The notes under the pieces: generated by a model
Databases searched by the model: none
What the model was told of the DNA's origin: nothing
What the model saw: the letters and a program-made list of their open reading frames with translations, nothing else
Assembly (NCBI RefSeq): GCF_021165955.1
Contig: NZ_CP088952.1
Span: 3,720,001-3,784,000 of the forward strand
DNA length: 64,000 nt
Source: Massilia endophytica
Lineage (GTDB): Bacteria > Pseudomonadota > Gammaproteobacteria > Burkholderiales > Burkholderiaceae_D
Reading direction: 5' to 3'
Part shown: one piece after another, positions 1 through 8,094 of the stretch
Position numbering within the stretch: the stretch's first letter is position 1
Layout: each line of letters begins with the position of its first letter
Program-made: the position numbers and the translations under genes

Positions 1-861
1 CGCTTCCGCCTCGCGCTGCGTATCCGACAGCTGCGTGCGCACTTCCTTCTGAAAGTCCTGCAGGCGCTGGGCACGGCGCAGGCCCAGCTCGATGATCTGA
101 CGCTTCGAGCGGCCGATATTGCCGATATCTTCGGAAATGGCGCCATTCACTTGCGCGTAAGTGCGCTCGACGTCAAGCAAGCGGCTGCGCGCAATATACC
201 CTTCTTTCGCGAGGTCGCGCATGTTCTCCAGCTGCTCCTTGAGGATGCTCTGCTGGGCCTTTTTACTCTCACGCGACTCCTCCAGCCCTTTCACTTGAAG
301 CTTGAGGCCTTCGATATTCTCTGCCACTGCAGCCTGCTCGCTCTCCAGCGACAGACGGCGCGAAGAGAACAACTGCTGCTGCAAAGCGAAACCGGTGATG
401 ACGCGCGGGTCATCCTTGTAAGATTCCAGCGCGGCCGGGAAACTGATGGATTTCAGGCCGTCGCGCTCCGCCAGCAGCCTCGCTTCCTGCAGGCGCGCAG
501 TGATGTACTGCGCACGGGTGGTCTCCGCCTGTGACTTGGCGACCACGCTGTTCATCCGCACCAGTACCTGGCCTTTCTTCACCACATCGCCATCGTGAAC
601 AAGGATGTCCTCAATGGTGCCGCCCCCAAGGTGCTGCACCTGTTTGCGGTTGCCTTCCTTGGCGACAAAACCGGGCATGGGCACGCCCTTGTCGAGCGGT
701 GCGAAGCTGGCCCAGATGATAAAGCCAAGCACTCCGACCAGTACAACGATCCAGCCGACCCGCGCGTAGGCGCGGGCATCGGTATTGACCGTAATCGGCG
801 TCACGTCGTGCGAGATGACCTCGACCGGCGCGTCGTTCTTCTTGGTGGGCAGAAAACTCAT
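1..861 (-). CDS. HlyD-family periplasmic adaptor of a type I secretion system (partial)
   Basis: The reading frame is open from an ATG at 861 to the window edge (287 codons); the C-terminal part lies outside. After a short cytoplasmic stretch there is one membrane segment (about residues 34-54, VGWIVVLVGVLGFIIWASF), then a lipoyl/barrel region (GFVAKEGNRKQVQHLGGGTIEDILVHDG, shown here as two overlapping family signatures) and a long charged helical hairpin that contacts the TolC-type channel in this family. The start ATG overlaps the TGA of the upstream ABC exporter gene (ATGA), so the two are translationally coupled. In known systems (PrtE, RsaE, HlyD) this protein bridges the inner-membrane ABC exporter and the outer-membrane channel. 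The likely cargo is the surface protein encoded at 4480-7749. No TolC partner is seen in the window. Confidence 0.93.
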   Translation of the reverse strand, partial: MSFLPTKKNDAPVEVISHDVTPITVNTDARAYARVGWIVVLVGVLGFIIWASFAPLDKGVPMPGFVAKEGNRKQVQHLGGGTIEDILVHDGDVVKKGQVLVRMNSVVAKSQAETTRAQYITARLQEARLLAERDGLKSISFPAALESYKDDPRVITGFALQQQLFSSRRLSLESEQAAVAENIEGLKLQVKGLEESRESKKAQQSILKEQLENMRDLAKEGYIARSRLLDVERTYAQVNGAISEDIGNIGRSKRQIIELGLRRAQRLQDFQKEVRTQLSDTQREAEA

Positions 862-2657
862 GGTTGCTCCGTTTCGGTGGTGGCGGCAGGCTTGTCCGCG
901 GCAGCGGCGGCACGCGCCTGCTGCTGGGCCTGAGCTGCGGCCTGCTGTTGCTGCAGTTGCTTCTGATTGGCCTCGCCCAGCGCCTGAAGCACATCGCGGG
1001 TGGGACCGAACATCTGCACCACGCCGTCGCGCAGTACCAGAAGCTTGTTCGTGGCGGCAATCGCGCTGGTGCGGTGGGTGATCAGCACAATGGTCTTGCC
1101 GCGCTGACGCAGGTCGTTGACAGCCTGGAGCAGCGCAGCCTCGCCAGCCTCGTCGAGGTTCGAGTTGGGCTCGTCGAGGACGATCAGCGAAGGATCGCCA
1201 TACATGGCGCGCGCCAGGCCCAGACGCTGCTTCTGGCCACCGGAGAGACCGGCGCCGCCGTCACCCAGCACTGTGTCGTAGCCTTTCGGCAAATGCAGGA
1301 TCATGTCGTGCACCCCGGCGCGCTTGGCCGCCAGCACAACCTTCTCCGCATCCACCTCGCCGAACCGGGCGATATTCTCGCTGACGGTCCCGCTGAACAG
1401 CTCTATCTCCTGCGGCAGATAGCCGATATACGGGCCCAGTTCGGCCTTGTTCCACTGGAAGATGTCGGCGCCATCCAGGCGTACCTTGCCAGCCACAGAA
1501 GGCCAGATGCCGACCAGCAGGCGGGCCAGCGTCGATTTGCCGCAGCCACTTGGACCCACAATTGCCAGCGCCTCGCCGGGCGACAGAGCGAAGCTCACGC
1601 CGCGCAGCACTGGAGCTTGCAGACCCGGTGGAGCCGCGGTGACGCCCTCCACTGCGAGGGCGCCCACTGGTCGTGGCAGTTCCATGCCAGCCGTACGCTC
1701 AGGATTGTCGGCGAGCAGGGCCGTCAGCCGCTCATAGGCGCTGCGGGTGCTGGCGAAGGATTTCCAGACGCCGATCAGCTGCTGCACCGGTTGCAGCGCG
1801 CGGCCGACGAGAATGGAAGCAGCGATCATCATGCCCGGCGTGATCTTGCCTTCCACCGCCAGCAGCGCACCGAAACCGAGCACCAGCGATTGCAGCGAAA
1901 CCTGCACGAATTTGGTTGCAGCATTCACCAAGCCCGCTTTTTCGCTGGCATCGGCCTGCAGGCGCAGGAACTGGCCGTGCACCTTGAACCAGCGGCCCAT
2001 CAGATTGGGCAGCATGCCCATCGACTCGATCACTTCCGCATTGCGCAGATTGTTGCTGGCCAGCGTGGACGAAGCAATTGCCATCGTATTCGCATCGCCC
2101 AGCGGCTTGTGGGTGACACGTTCGTTGATATATGCCAGCGCCACCAGCACGGCCGTGCCACACAGCGCGAAGACGCCCAGCGACGGCTCGAACAGGAAGA
2201 TGACAATCAAGTAGACGGGGAACCAGGGCGCATCGAAAAAGGCAAACAGCGCGTTCCCGGTGAGGAACTGACGAATGGAGGTGAGGTCCTGAAGGGCCTG
2301 GCCGGCGTTGCCGCCGCGGCGGCGCAGGTTCTGTTCGAATGCGGCGGTGTATACCCGCTTATTCAGGTCCATGTCAAAGCGCGCACCGACACGGATCAGC
2401 ACGTAGCTGCGCACCAGTTCCAAGGCGCTCATGAACAGATAAGCGCCCAGCATCATCAGGGTCAGCATCAGGAGCGTCAGCTCGTTGCGGCTGGGGAGTA
2501 CCCGGTCATAGACCTGCAGCATATACAGGGAGGGCACGAGCATCAGCAGGTTGCTGACCGCGCTGAAGCTGCCGACGGTGAAGAAGGTCCGCTTGAACGA
2601 CAGCAGAACTTTTTCGATCTCGTTCTTTGGAGAGTAGGTTTTTTTCATTGAATGCAT
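858..2657 (-). CDS. Type I secretion ABC transporter, permease-ATPase fusion (PrtD/RsaD type)
   Basis: This 599-residue protein has an N-terminal membrane domain (about residues 20-320, starting with the family-typical SLYMLQVYDRVLPSRNELTLL) and a C-terminal ATPase. The ATPase shows Walker A GPSGCGKST, signature LSGGQKQRLGLARA, Walker B LIVLDEPNSNLD and the switch His in ITHR. There is no N-terminal C39 peptidase domain, so the substrate should carry an uncleaved C-terminal signal, as for RTX and S-layer proteins. The tail after the ATPase is Gln/Ala rich. Two ATGs (2657 and 2648) are possible starts and neither has a clear Shine-Dalgarno sequence. The gene is followed by the HlyD gene with a 4-base overlap. 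A CRP-type palindrome and a terminator-like hairpin lie just upstream. Confidence 0.95.
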   Translation of the reverse strand: MHSMKKTYSPKNEIEKVLLSFKRTFFTVGSFSAVSNLLMLVPSLYMLQVYDRVLPSRNELTLLMLTLMMLGAYLFMSALELVRSYVLIRVGARFDMDLNKRVYTAAFEQNLRRRGGNAGQALQDLTSIRQFLTGNALFAFFDAPWFPVYLIVIFLFEPSLGVFALCGTAVLVALAYINERVTHKPLGDANTMAIASSTLASNNLRNAEVIESMGMLPNLMGRWFKVHGQFLRLQADASEKAGLVNAATKFVQVSLQSLVLGFGALLAVEGKITPGMMIAASILVGRALQPVQQLIGVWKSFASTRSAYERLTALLADNPERTAGMELPRPVGALAVEGVTAAPPGLQAPVLRGVSFALSPGEALAIVGPSGCGKSTLARLLVGIWPSVAGKVRLDGADIFQWNKAELGPYIGYLPQEIELFSGTVSENIARFGEVDAEKVVLAAKRAGVHDMILHLPKGYDTVLGDGGAGLSGGQKQRLGLARAMYGDPSLIVLDEPNSNLDEAGEAALLQAVNDLRQRGKTIVLITHRTSAIAATNKLLVLRDGVVQMFGPTRDVLQALGEANQKQLQQQQAAAQAQQQARAAAAADKPAATTETEQP

Positions 2658-2670
2658 AACAGTGCAAAAA

Positions 2671-2709
2671 ATAATGGCGCGCCCGCACAGTGCGGCGACG
2701 CGCCATTAT
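2671..2709 (-). terminator. Hairpin with T-run upstream of the exporter gene; overlaps a possible promoter
   Basis: Arms ATAATGGCGCG (2671-2681) and CGCGCCATTAT (2699-2709) pair perfectly over 11 bp, with an inner CCGCA/TGCGG stem. On the minus strand it is followed by a T-run (2665-2670), so it looks like the terminator of the methyltransferase gene. The exporter ATG is only 13 bases beyond it. A possible -10 hexamer GATAAT (2710-2705, minus strand) lies in the 5' arm, about 30 bases downstream of the centre of the CRP-type site. Confidence 0.6.
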
Positions 2710-2729
2710 CGCTCAATTCCTGCGCGAAA

Positions 2730-2745
2730 TGTGATGTTCGTCACA
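2730..2745. promoter_or_regulatory. CRP-type operator upstream of the ABC-HlyD operon
   Basis: TGTGATGTTCGTCACA matches the CRP half-sites TGTGA-N6-TCACA at all ten positions. It lies between the methyltransferase stop and the exporter start, about 73 bases upstream of the latter. Identical half-sites occur at 7840 and 9511. Confidence 0.7.
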
Positions 2746-2783
2746 TTTTTTACAGTTTGGTGCGACGAATTCAGAAAAACTTG

Positions 2784-4322
2784 CTACGAAGTAATTCCCA
2801 TCGACTTCAGGATCGGGATGATCTTATCATTGAAGGCGGTAGCCTGGACGGTCAGCTCACGCACTTCCTCTTCCACATCATCCACCGTTTTGCCATCCCT
2901 CAGCATCCGCTGACCTTGGGCAGTCAGGACCGAGGACGCATATTTCGCCCAGTCGCCCGGCGTCTTGTGGCCGAGTTTTCGTGCCAGAAGGAAGAGCTGC
3001 CCAAATCGGCCCAGCGTGAAACCGCCACCGGTGACTGGCGAGGCGACGACATTGATGTCGCCCGTACTGCGTGCCATATCCCAGAGGTAGGCGTTCAGGC
3101 GGTCGGTAACCGGCCGAGCCTTTGCGATTACTGCATCCGGCTGCGCCAGGAAGACGTGGTGTGCACCAATCATTACGAACAGCGCCTGGACAACCTGCGG
3201 GAACTTGATCCCACGCTCGGCAACAGCCTTCTCGACCTGGCCAAACGTCTTGATCTTATTGTCTGCCAGCGCGTCCAGAATCGGACCGTAGACGGACTCC
3301 TGCAGGTTAGCGTCCGCAATGCCTGCCTTGATGGTCAGCGGCACGTCCTGACGCGGCGTGGTCATGATCACACGCTGCTCGCGCAATTGTTCAGCACGCG
3401 CGAAATCAGGCAACTTGCGCAGGCCGCGGACCCAGTAGTCCCGGCGGAACTGCTGATTAACCATGAAATCGCGCACGGTTTCGCGGAACATGCGGTCAGG
3501 CACTTCTTTGAGCAGAGCCATCTGTTCCGGGCTCATATTGATCGATTCGATGTGGTCGAAGTAGTGCGTCGAGCAAGCGAAGTCAAGCTTGGCAGGCGCG
3601 AGCCACTCGGCCATTTTCGCGAATGGCATCGGGTGCCAGTCGCGATTGAAGTACTCGTGGGCCAGGTAACTACGATTCTGGCCTTTCATCGCCTTCAGGC
3701 GGTCATTGATCAACGGATTGGCGCGAGCATACATCGGATTAGTCGCCATTAACTTCTCGGCAAACTCCAGTGCTGCATCGATACGCGGCACGATGCCAAC
3801 GCCCTGTGCCCCCATGACTTCGCTGTGCTCGGTCAGCAGAGCACGCATCGGCACCATGGATGCCCAGCCGGGCTGAGTGTTGTAGCTGATGTAGAGCACG
3901 CCGCCCACCTTCAGCTTGCGGCGAACGAAGTCCACGATGATGTGGCGGTTTTCATCGGAAATCCAGCTCCAGATGCCGTGCAGGCCGATGCTATCGAACT
4001 GGGGCAGGTCATCGCGGGTGCAGAACTCAGCGAAGGATTCGTCGTAGAGCTTAACGTTGGAGCGCGCTACACCGGCCAGCTCCTGCGCAAAGCCTGCCTG
4101 AGCGGGGTTGAAGTCGGTACCGTGCCATTCGGTGACGGAGGCGGCCGCGTGCATATTGATACTGATGCCCTGCCCATAACCGAGTTCGCAGGCCGTGCCT
4201 ACCTCGGGAAAGACCAGTCCAGCATTCAGGAACGCAAGCTGGATCCGCATCGGATTCAGCTCACTATAGTACCCAAAGGTATAGCCGATGTCGGCAACAT
4301 AGCCGGCGGACCAGTCAGACAT
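2784..4322 (-). CDS. SAM-dependent methyltransferase with regulatory-type C-terminal domain
   Basis: The 512-residue protein has a Rossmann methyltransferase domain in its first ~200 residues: the SAM loop is ACELGYGQGISINMHAA, with GTDFNPAQ as the second motif and a GVLYISYNTQPGW strand. The rest resembles the methyltransferase regulatory region of protein-lysine methyltransferase-like proteins (recalled, not searched). The ATG at 4322 follows AAGGAG by 6 bases. The gene sits directly downstream of the surface-protein gene, beyond a terminator, and upstream of the export genes. Context suggests the surface or exported protein is its substrate; this is inference. A sugar or small-molecule methyltransferase is the alternative. 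Confidence 0.8.
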   Translation of the reverse strand: MSDWSAGYVADIGYTFGYYSELNPMRIQLAFLNAGLVFPEVGTACELGYGQGISINMHAAASVTEWHGTDFNPAQAGFAQELAGVARSNVKLYDESFAEFCTRDDLPQFDSIGLHGIWSWISDENRHIIVDFVRRKLKVGGVLYISYNTQPGWASMVPMRALLTEHSEVMGAQGVGIVPRIDAALEFAEKLMATNPMYARANPLINDRLKAMKGQNRSYLAHEYFNRDWHPMPFAKMAEWLAPAKLDFACSTHYFDHIESINMSPEQMALLKEVPDRMFRETVRDFMVNQQFRRDYWVRGLRKLPDFARAEQLREQRVIMTTPRQDVPLTIKAGIADANLQESVYGPILDALADNKIKTFGQVEKAVAERGIKFPQVVQALFVMIGAHHVFLAQPDAVIAKARPVTDRLNAYLWDMARSTGDINVVASPVTGGGFTLGRFGQLFLLARKLGHKTPGDWAKYASSVLTAQGQRMLRDGKTVDDVEEEVRELTVQATAFNDKIIPILKSMGITS

Positions 4323-4393
4323 TGGAACTCCTTACAATAAGCAAAACCGCAACCTTAGCAGTTTTTCCCGGCCCCGCCCAGCTCCGCAGACGT

Positions 4394-4431
4394 AAAAAAA
4401 CCCCGTCTCCTCGAAAGGAGCCGGGGTTTTT
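4394..4431 (-). terminator. Rho-independent terminator after the surface-protein gene
   Basis: Stem CCCCG/CGGGG continued by CTCC/GGAG with a short loop, flanked by A and T runs on both sides (4394-4400, 4427-4431), so it can act in either direction. It separates the highly expressed type of surface gene from the methyltransferase gene at 4322, probably lowering read-through. Confidence 0.85.
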
Positions 4432-4479
4432 GCGTCTTCGCAACAGGGAGCCGCTTGCGCAGCTCCCCCGCTTCCGGAA

Positions 4480-7400
4480 TTAACCGAAGGCGACGTCGCC
4501 CAGAACGATGGAGGTGATACCAACCAGCTTGATCACAGCGTCGGCGCCAGCAGTGTAGTTGCCGTCGCCGTTAGCGTCGATGAACAGGTAGCTGTTCGCG
4601 CCAGCGGTCACCAGCGACAGGCCGCGGTTAGCGACGCCGTCGTTGAAGAAGCCGGTGCCGGTGCCGATTGCAGTTTCCAGCGCTACAGCGGTATCAGCCG
4701 TTGCAGTATGCAGGGTGATCGCGCCGCGGGTCGAGCCGGTTGCCAGATGCAGGCCGGACAGGTCCAGCACGTCGTTAGCGCCCGAGGCGAAGCTGCTGAT
4801 CGAGTCGAAGCCGGACATAGCGTCAGCCTTGCCGTCGCCGGTCTTGTCGGTCAGGGTCAGCACGGAGTCGGTCGCCACGGTCAGCGCCACGGTGTCCTTA
4901 CCACCAGCCAGGGTGATCACGTCAGCACCGGCGTTACCGGCGATGATGTCGCCCTTGCCCGAAGCGGTGTAGGTGTCAACACCCGAACCACCCAGGTAGG
5001 AAACAGCGTTCTTGGCCGCGCCGCCGCTGGCATCCTGAACAGCGGTCACGGTCACGTCGCCGCTGGCGCCGGTCGCGTCGATCTTGGTCAGGGCGTCGGA
5101 CTGCAGAGCGCTCACTTTCACGCTGGCTTCACCAGTGAACACCACGGTCTTGGCCTTGTCGGCGGTCAGCGTGGAGATCGTGTTGGTGTAGTCAGCTGCG
5201 GTCAGGGACTCGTCGTCTTCCGTGGTGTCTTCGTCGTCAGCATCGACGGTCGAAGCAGCGGAAACCACATTCACGGTCTCGATGCTAGCAGCGATCAGTT
5301 TGGTCACGGTCACGATACCGTTGGCCACGCCATTGTCGTTGCCGTCGATAGCGGTCAGGGTCACGGTCATCGCGTCAGCGGAACCGGTAGCATCCTTCAG
5401 CGCGTAGGTCAGGTTCTGGCCGGTGGTCAGGTTGGTCTTCGCGGTGGCGGTGATACCCAGGGTGGTGCCAGCAGCAGCGTTAGCGATGGTCGCAGCAGCA
5501 GCCAGTGCGGTGCCGGTCAGGGTCACGTCGGTCAGGCCCAGGATGGACATGTCGTAGGAACCTTGGCCGCCAGCCACTTCCAGAACTTCGAAGCCGCTGT
5601 ACACTTTGGCGGCAGCCGAGTTGATCAGCGAGCCGTCCTTCACTGCCAGGGCGTCGGTGCCGTCGCCGCCAGCCACCAGTGCGCCAGCAGCAGCAGCGGT
5701 GTCGAAGCGGTACACGTCGTTGCCTGCGCCCAGATCCACGGTGCTCTTGGCATCCAGTGCGCCCACGGTGGTCAGGTCGTCCACGCCGGAGCCGCCCTTG
5801 ATGACAGCTTCAGCCACGGTGCCGTCCACCTTCACGGTGTGCTTGCCGGTACCAGCGGTCATGTCCAGGCTGGTCAGGCTTGCCACGCCGGAGAAGTCAG
5901 CGGAGAGGCTGCCAGCGCCAGCCACGGTCACGGTTTCCAGCTTGTCAGCAGCAGCCAGAGCGGTGGTGGTCAGGGTCAGGGCAGCACCGGTGGTGATGTT
6001 CAGGGTGTCAGCGACGTTGGTGGTCAGGTTGATGTCCGACTTGGTGGTGGACTTGGCGCCGGTGGCGGTCAGGTTCACGGTGGTAGCAGCTGCGTCGGTG
6101 ATGGCGGCGGCGCCGGTCACAGCGTTCACGGTCAGGTTCAGCGTGTGCTTCACGGTCGCGTTCACGATGTTGGCTGCGGCGGAGGTGTTAGCCAGCGTCA
6201 CGGAGGTCAGCTTGTCGCCGGTCAGGGTTGCCAGACCGGTGTGGCCGTCGGCGCTCACGGAGGTCAGGCTGTCTTCGCCGTCGTCGGTGATGTCAACGGT
6301 GGTGCCGCCCACGGTCTTAGCGGTGGTCAGGCCACCGGTGCCGGTGATCTTGATCGCGCCAGCGTGGTTGTTGGTCAGAGCAGCGTCGGCAGCGGTCTTG
6401 GCGTTGTCGGCGGCGGTCTTGGCGGTTGCAGCAGCGGTTGCAGCAGCGGCGTTCGCGGTCTTGATGTCGTTGATCACAGCCAACAGGCCTGCGTCGGTCT
6501 GGCCAACAGCAGCCTTCGCGGTCGACACGGTGGTCTTGTCAGCAGCGGACACGCCAACGGTACCGTTGAACGCGGTCTCGATCGCGGCCAGGTCGTTGCT
6601 GCCGCCGTCGCCGGCTTCAGCAGCCACAGCAGCAGCGGCAGCGGTGTCGGTTGCGGTCTTCAGGTTGTCAGCGGTGGTCTTGGCGGTTGCAGCAGCGGTT
6701 GCAGCAGTTGCAGCAGCGGTTGCAGCAGCGGCCAGGCCAGCAGCAGCAGCGCCGCCCTTGGCAACAGCAGTAGCGCCGGAAGCAACGGTAGCGCTCGAGC
6801 CGCCGTTCACGGTCACGCCGCCGTCGGTGTTGTTCACGGTCACAGCGGTGGTGTCAGCTGCGGTGATGGTCTGCACAGCGCCGCCCTTCACGTCGAAACG
6901 TGCGGAGGTCAGGCCGGTCCAGGCGGACACGTCAGCAGCGTCGTTCACCAGCTTGGAAGCGGTGGCGGTCACGGTCAGGGTCTCGATGTTCTTGATCGAG
7001 GTTGGCAGCGACAGGTCGACAGGAGCAGGGGCGCCGTCTTTGTCCACGCCGAACACGGTCAGGCTGTCGGTGCCAGCACCACCGTCCAGCTGGTCCAGAG
7101 CGGACAGCGTGGAAGCATTGCCGATGAAGGCGTCAGCACCGGCACCGCCGGTGAATGCGCCGCCAGCGTCAACGCCGGTGGTCAGGGTGTGCGAGGTTGG
7201 AACGTTCACTTCGCCGTCGCGTGCGGCAGCAGCGTCAGCGGCAACTGCGTCCAGGGCAGCAGGAGCGATGGCGGAAGCCAGGGTGGTGGCGTCGACCACT
7301 TTGGACAGCCAGGTGCGGGCCACGGCATTGGCCTTGTCGCCGGAGTAGCCAGCGATTTCAGCGGTGGTGGTCAGCGAGGTGGTGAAAGCGGCAGCAGCAG

Positions 7401-7749
7401 CGATCTTGGAGTCGATTGCCACTTTGTCAGCGTTCTGTGCCGAATTGGCGATGGTCAGCGCGATGGAGCCGAAGGTTTCGGTCTTTGCGGTCAGCTTGCC
7501 AGCCCAGTACAGCAGACCTTCCGGCTCAGGATCACGGCCGAACAGGTTGTTGTAAATAGCGCGCACTTGCTGGATTGGATCTTCGTCAGGGTACTGTGCG
7601 TGGTATTCGTCGGATTGCGAGAAACCTGCTGCAACGGCGGCGATGCTGGTTGCATTCGCTTTGTCGAGCCAGAATTGCAGACCAAGCTTGTCAGCTGGAC
7701 GGTTGAAATAAGCAACGTAAAGTTGCTGGATTTCGTTAGCGGTAGCCAT
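4480..7749 (-). CDS. DUF4214-containing type I-secreted surface (S-layer-like) protein
   Basis: This 1089-residue protein has no signal peptide and is very rich in Ala, Thr, Val, Asp and Gly. Residues ~1-130 form a DUF4214-type region (IQQLYVAYFNRPAD and IYNNLFGRDPEPEGLLYW). Scattered GGAGADAF, GGAGTDSL and GNAGADVITLAGGKD segments are RTX-like calcium-binding turns. Two Ala-rich coiled-coil-like stretches (about residues 330-385 and 430-460) interrupt the repetitive beta body. The C-terminus (NDVLDLSGL, then SYLFIDANGDGNYTAGADAV and a hydrophobic end) resembles the uncleaved export signal of RsaA-type S-layer and RTX proteins. AGGAG precedes the ATG by 9 bases. The adjacent ABC-HlyD pair is the probable exporter. 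A CRP-type site lies about 90 bases upstream. S-layer versus adhesin cannot be decided from sequence alone. Confidence 0.88.
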   Translation of the reverse strand: MATANEIQQLYVAYFNRPADKLGLQFWLDKANATSIAAVAAGFSQSDEYHAQYPDEDPIQQVRAIYNNLFGRDPEPEGLLYWAGKLTAKTETFGSIALTIANSAQNADKVAIDSKIAAAAAFTTSLTTTAEIAGYSGDKANAVARTWLSKVVDATTLASAIAPAALDAVAADAAAARDGEVNVPTSHTLTTGVDAGGAFTGGAGADAFIGNASTLSALDQLDGGAGTDSLTVFGVDKDGAPAPVDLSLPTSIKNIETLTVTATASKLVNDAADVSAWTGLTSARFDVKGGAVQTITAADTTAVTVNNTDGGVTVNGGSSATVASGATAVAKGGAAAAGLAAAATAAATAATAAATAKTTADNLKTATDTAAAAAVAAEAGDGGSNDLAAIETAFNGTVGVSAADKTTVSTAKAAVGQTDAGLLAVINDIKTANAAAATAAATAKTAADNAKTAADAALTNNHAGAIKITGTGGLTTAKTVGGTTVDITDDGEDSLTSVSADGHTGLATLTGDKLTSVTLANTSAAANIVNATVKHTLNLTVNAVTGAAAITDAAATTVNLTATGAKSTTKSDINLTTNVADTLNITTGAALTLTTTALAAADKLETVTVAGAGSLSADFSGVASLTSLDMTAGTGKHTVKVDGTVAEAVIKGGSGVDDLTTVGALDAKSTVDLGAGNDVYRFDTAAAAGALVAGGDGTDALAVKDGSLINSAAAKVYSGFEVLEVAGGQGSYDMSILGLTDVTLTGTALAAAATIANAAAGTTLGITATAKTNLTTGQNLTYALKDATGSADAMTVTLTAIDGNDNGVANGIVTVTKLIAASIETVNVVSAASTVDADDEDTTEDDESLTAADYTNTISTLTADKAKTVVFTGEASVKVSALQSDALTKIDATGASGDVTVTAVQDASGGAAKNAVSYLGGSGVDTYTASGKGDIIAGNAGADVITLAGGKDTVALTVATDSVLTLTDKTGDGKADAMSGFDSISSFASGANDVLDLSGLHLATGSTRGAITLHTATADTAVALETAIGTGTGFFNDGVANRGLSLVTAGANSYLFIDANGDGNYTAGADAVIKLVGITSIVLGDVAFG

Positions 7750-7837
7750 TAAAACATTCTCCTAGAGATTAATAAGCTGCTTGCGGGACACGCCTTGCAG
7801 TACTACGGCGCCATGATGGCAGAGACCAACCCCCTTT

Positions 7838-7857
7838 TATGTGACGATCGTCACATA
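7838..7857. promoter_or_regulatory. CRP-type operator upstream of the surface-protein gene
   Basis: TATGTGACGATCGTCACATA is a perfect 20-base palindrome containing TGTGA-N6-TCACA. It lies in the 345-base gap between the surface-protein start (7749) and the FecR stop (8095). That gap otherwise holds only the FecR terminator; I see no convincing gene in it. Confidence 0.75.
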
Positions 7858-8047
7858 ACACGGCGTTTGTCGCTTTTTTTCACAAAAAAACTTGCAAAAA
7901 AGATCCGCGCCACATTATGGGTGGAACTTATGGCGAAATCAATACTCCAGTTACGCCATCAATTAAGTCGCACGTCGTCTTCGCACGGCAAAACGATAAT
8001 TATATCGGTTTACTGCGCCGATCAAGCTCTGTTAACTGTGCGCCAAC

Positions 8048-8076
8048 AAAAAAGGCGCTGCCACAGCAGCGCCTTT
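8048..8076 (-). terminator. Rho-independent terminator after the FecR-domain gene
   Basis: An 11-bp perfect stem (AAAGGCGCTGC/GCAGCGCCTTT) with a 4-base loop is followed on the minus strand by a T-run. It lies 19 bases after the stop of the FecR-domain gene. Confidence 0.9.
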
Positions 8077-8094
8077 AAAAATAGAGAGAGGTGC

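Noticed and set aside
6360..6760. Regular short repeats resembling a CRISPR array or tandem repeat locus
   Set aside because: The units are codon repeats for Ala-rich helices inside an open reading frame, without unique spacers or a leader.
4708..7752. Long open frame (1014 codons) on the plus strand opposite the surface-protein gene
   Set aside because: It is a shadow of a biased Ala/Thr/Val/Gly-rich gene. Its product is a low-complexity Gly/His/Ser/Gln sequence without domains, and the minus-strand frame has clear DUF4214 and export motifs and a Shine-Dalgarno sequence.
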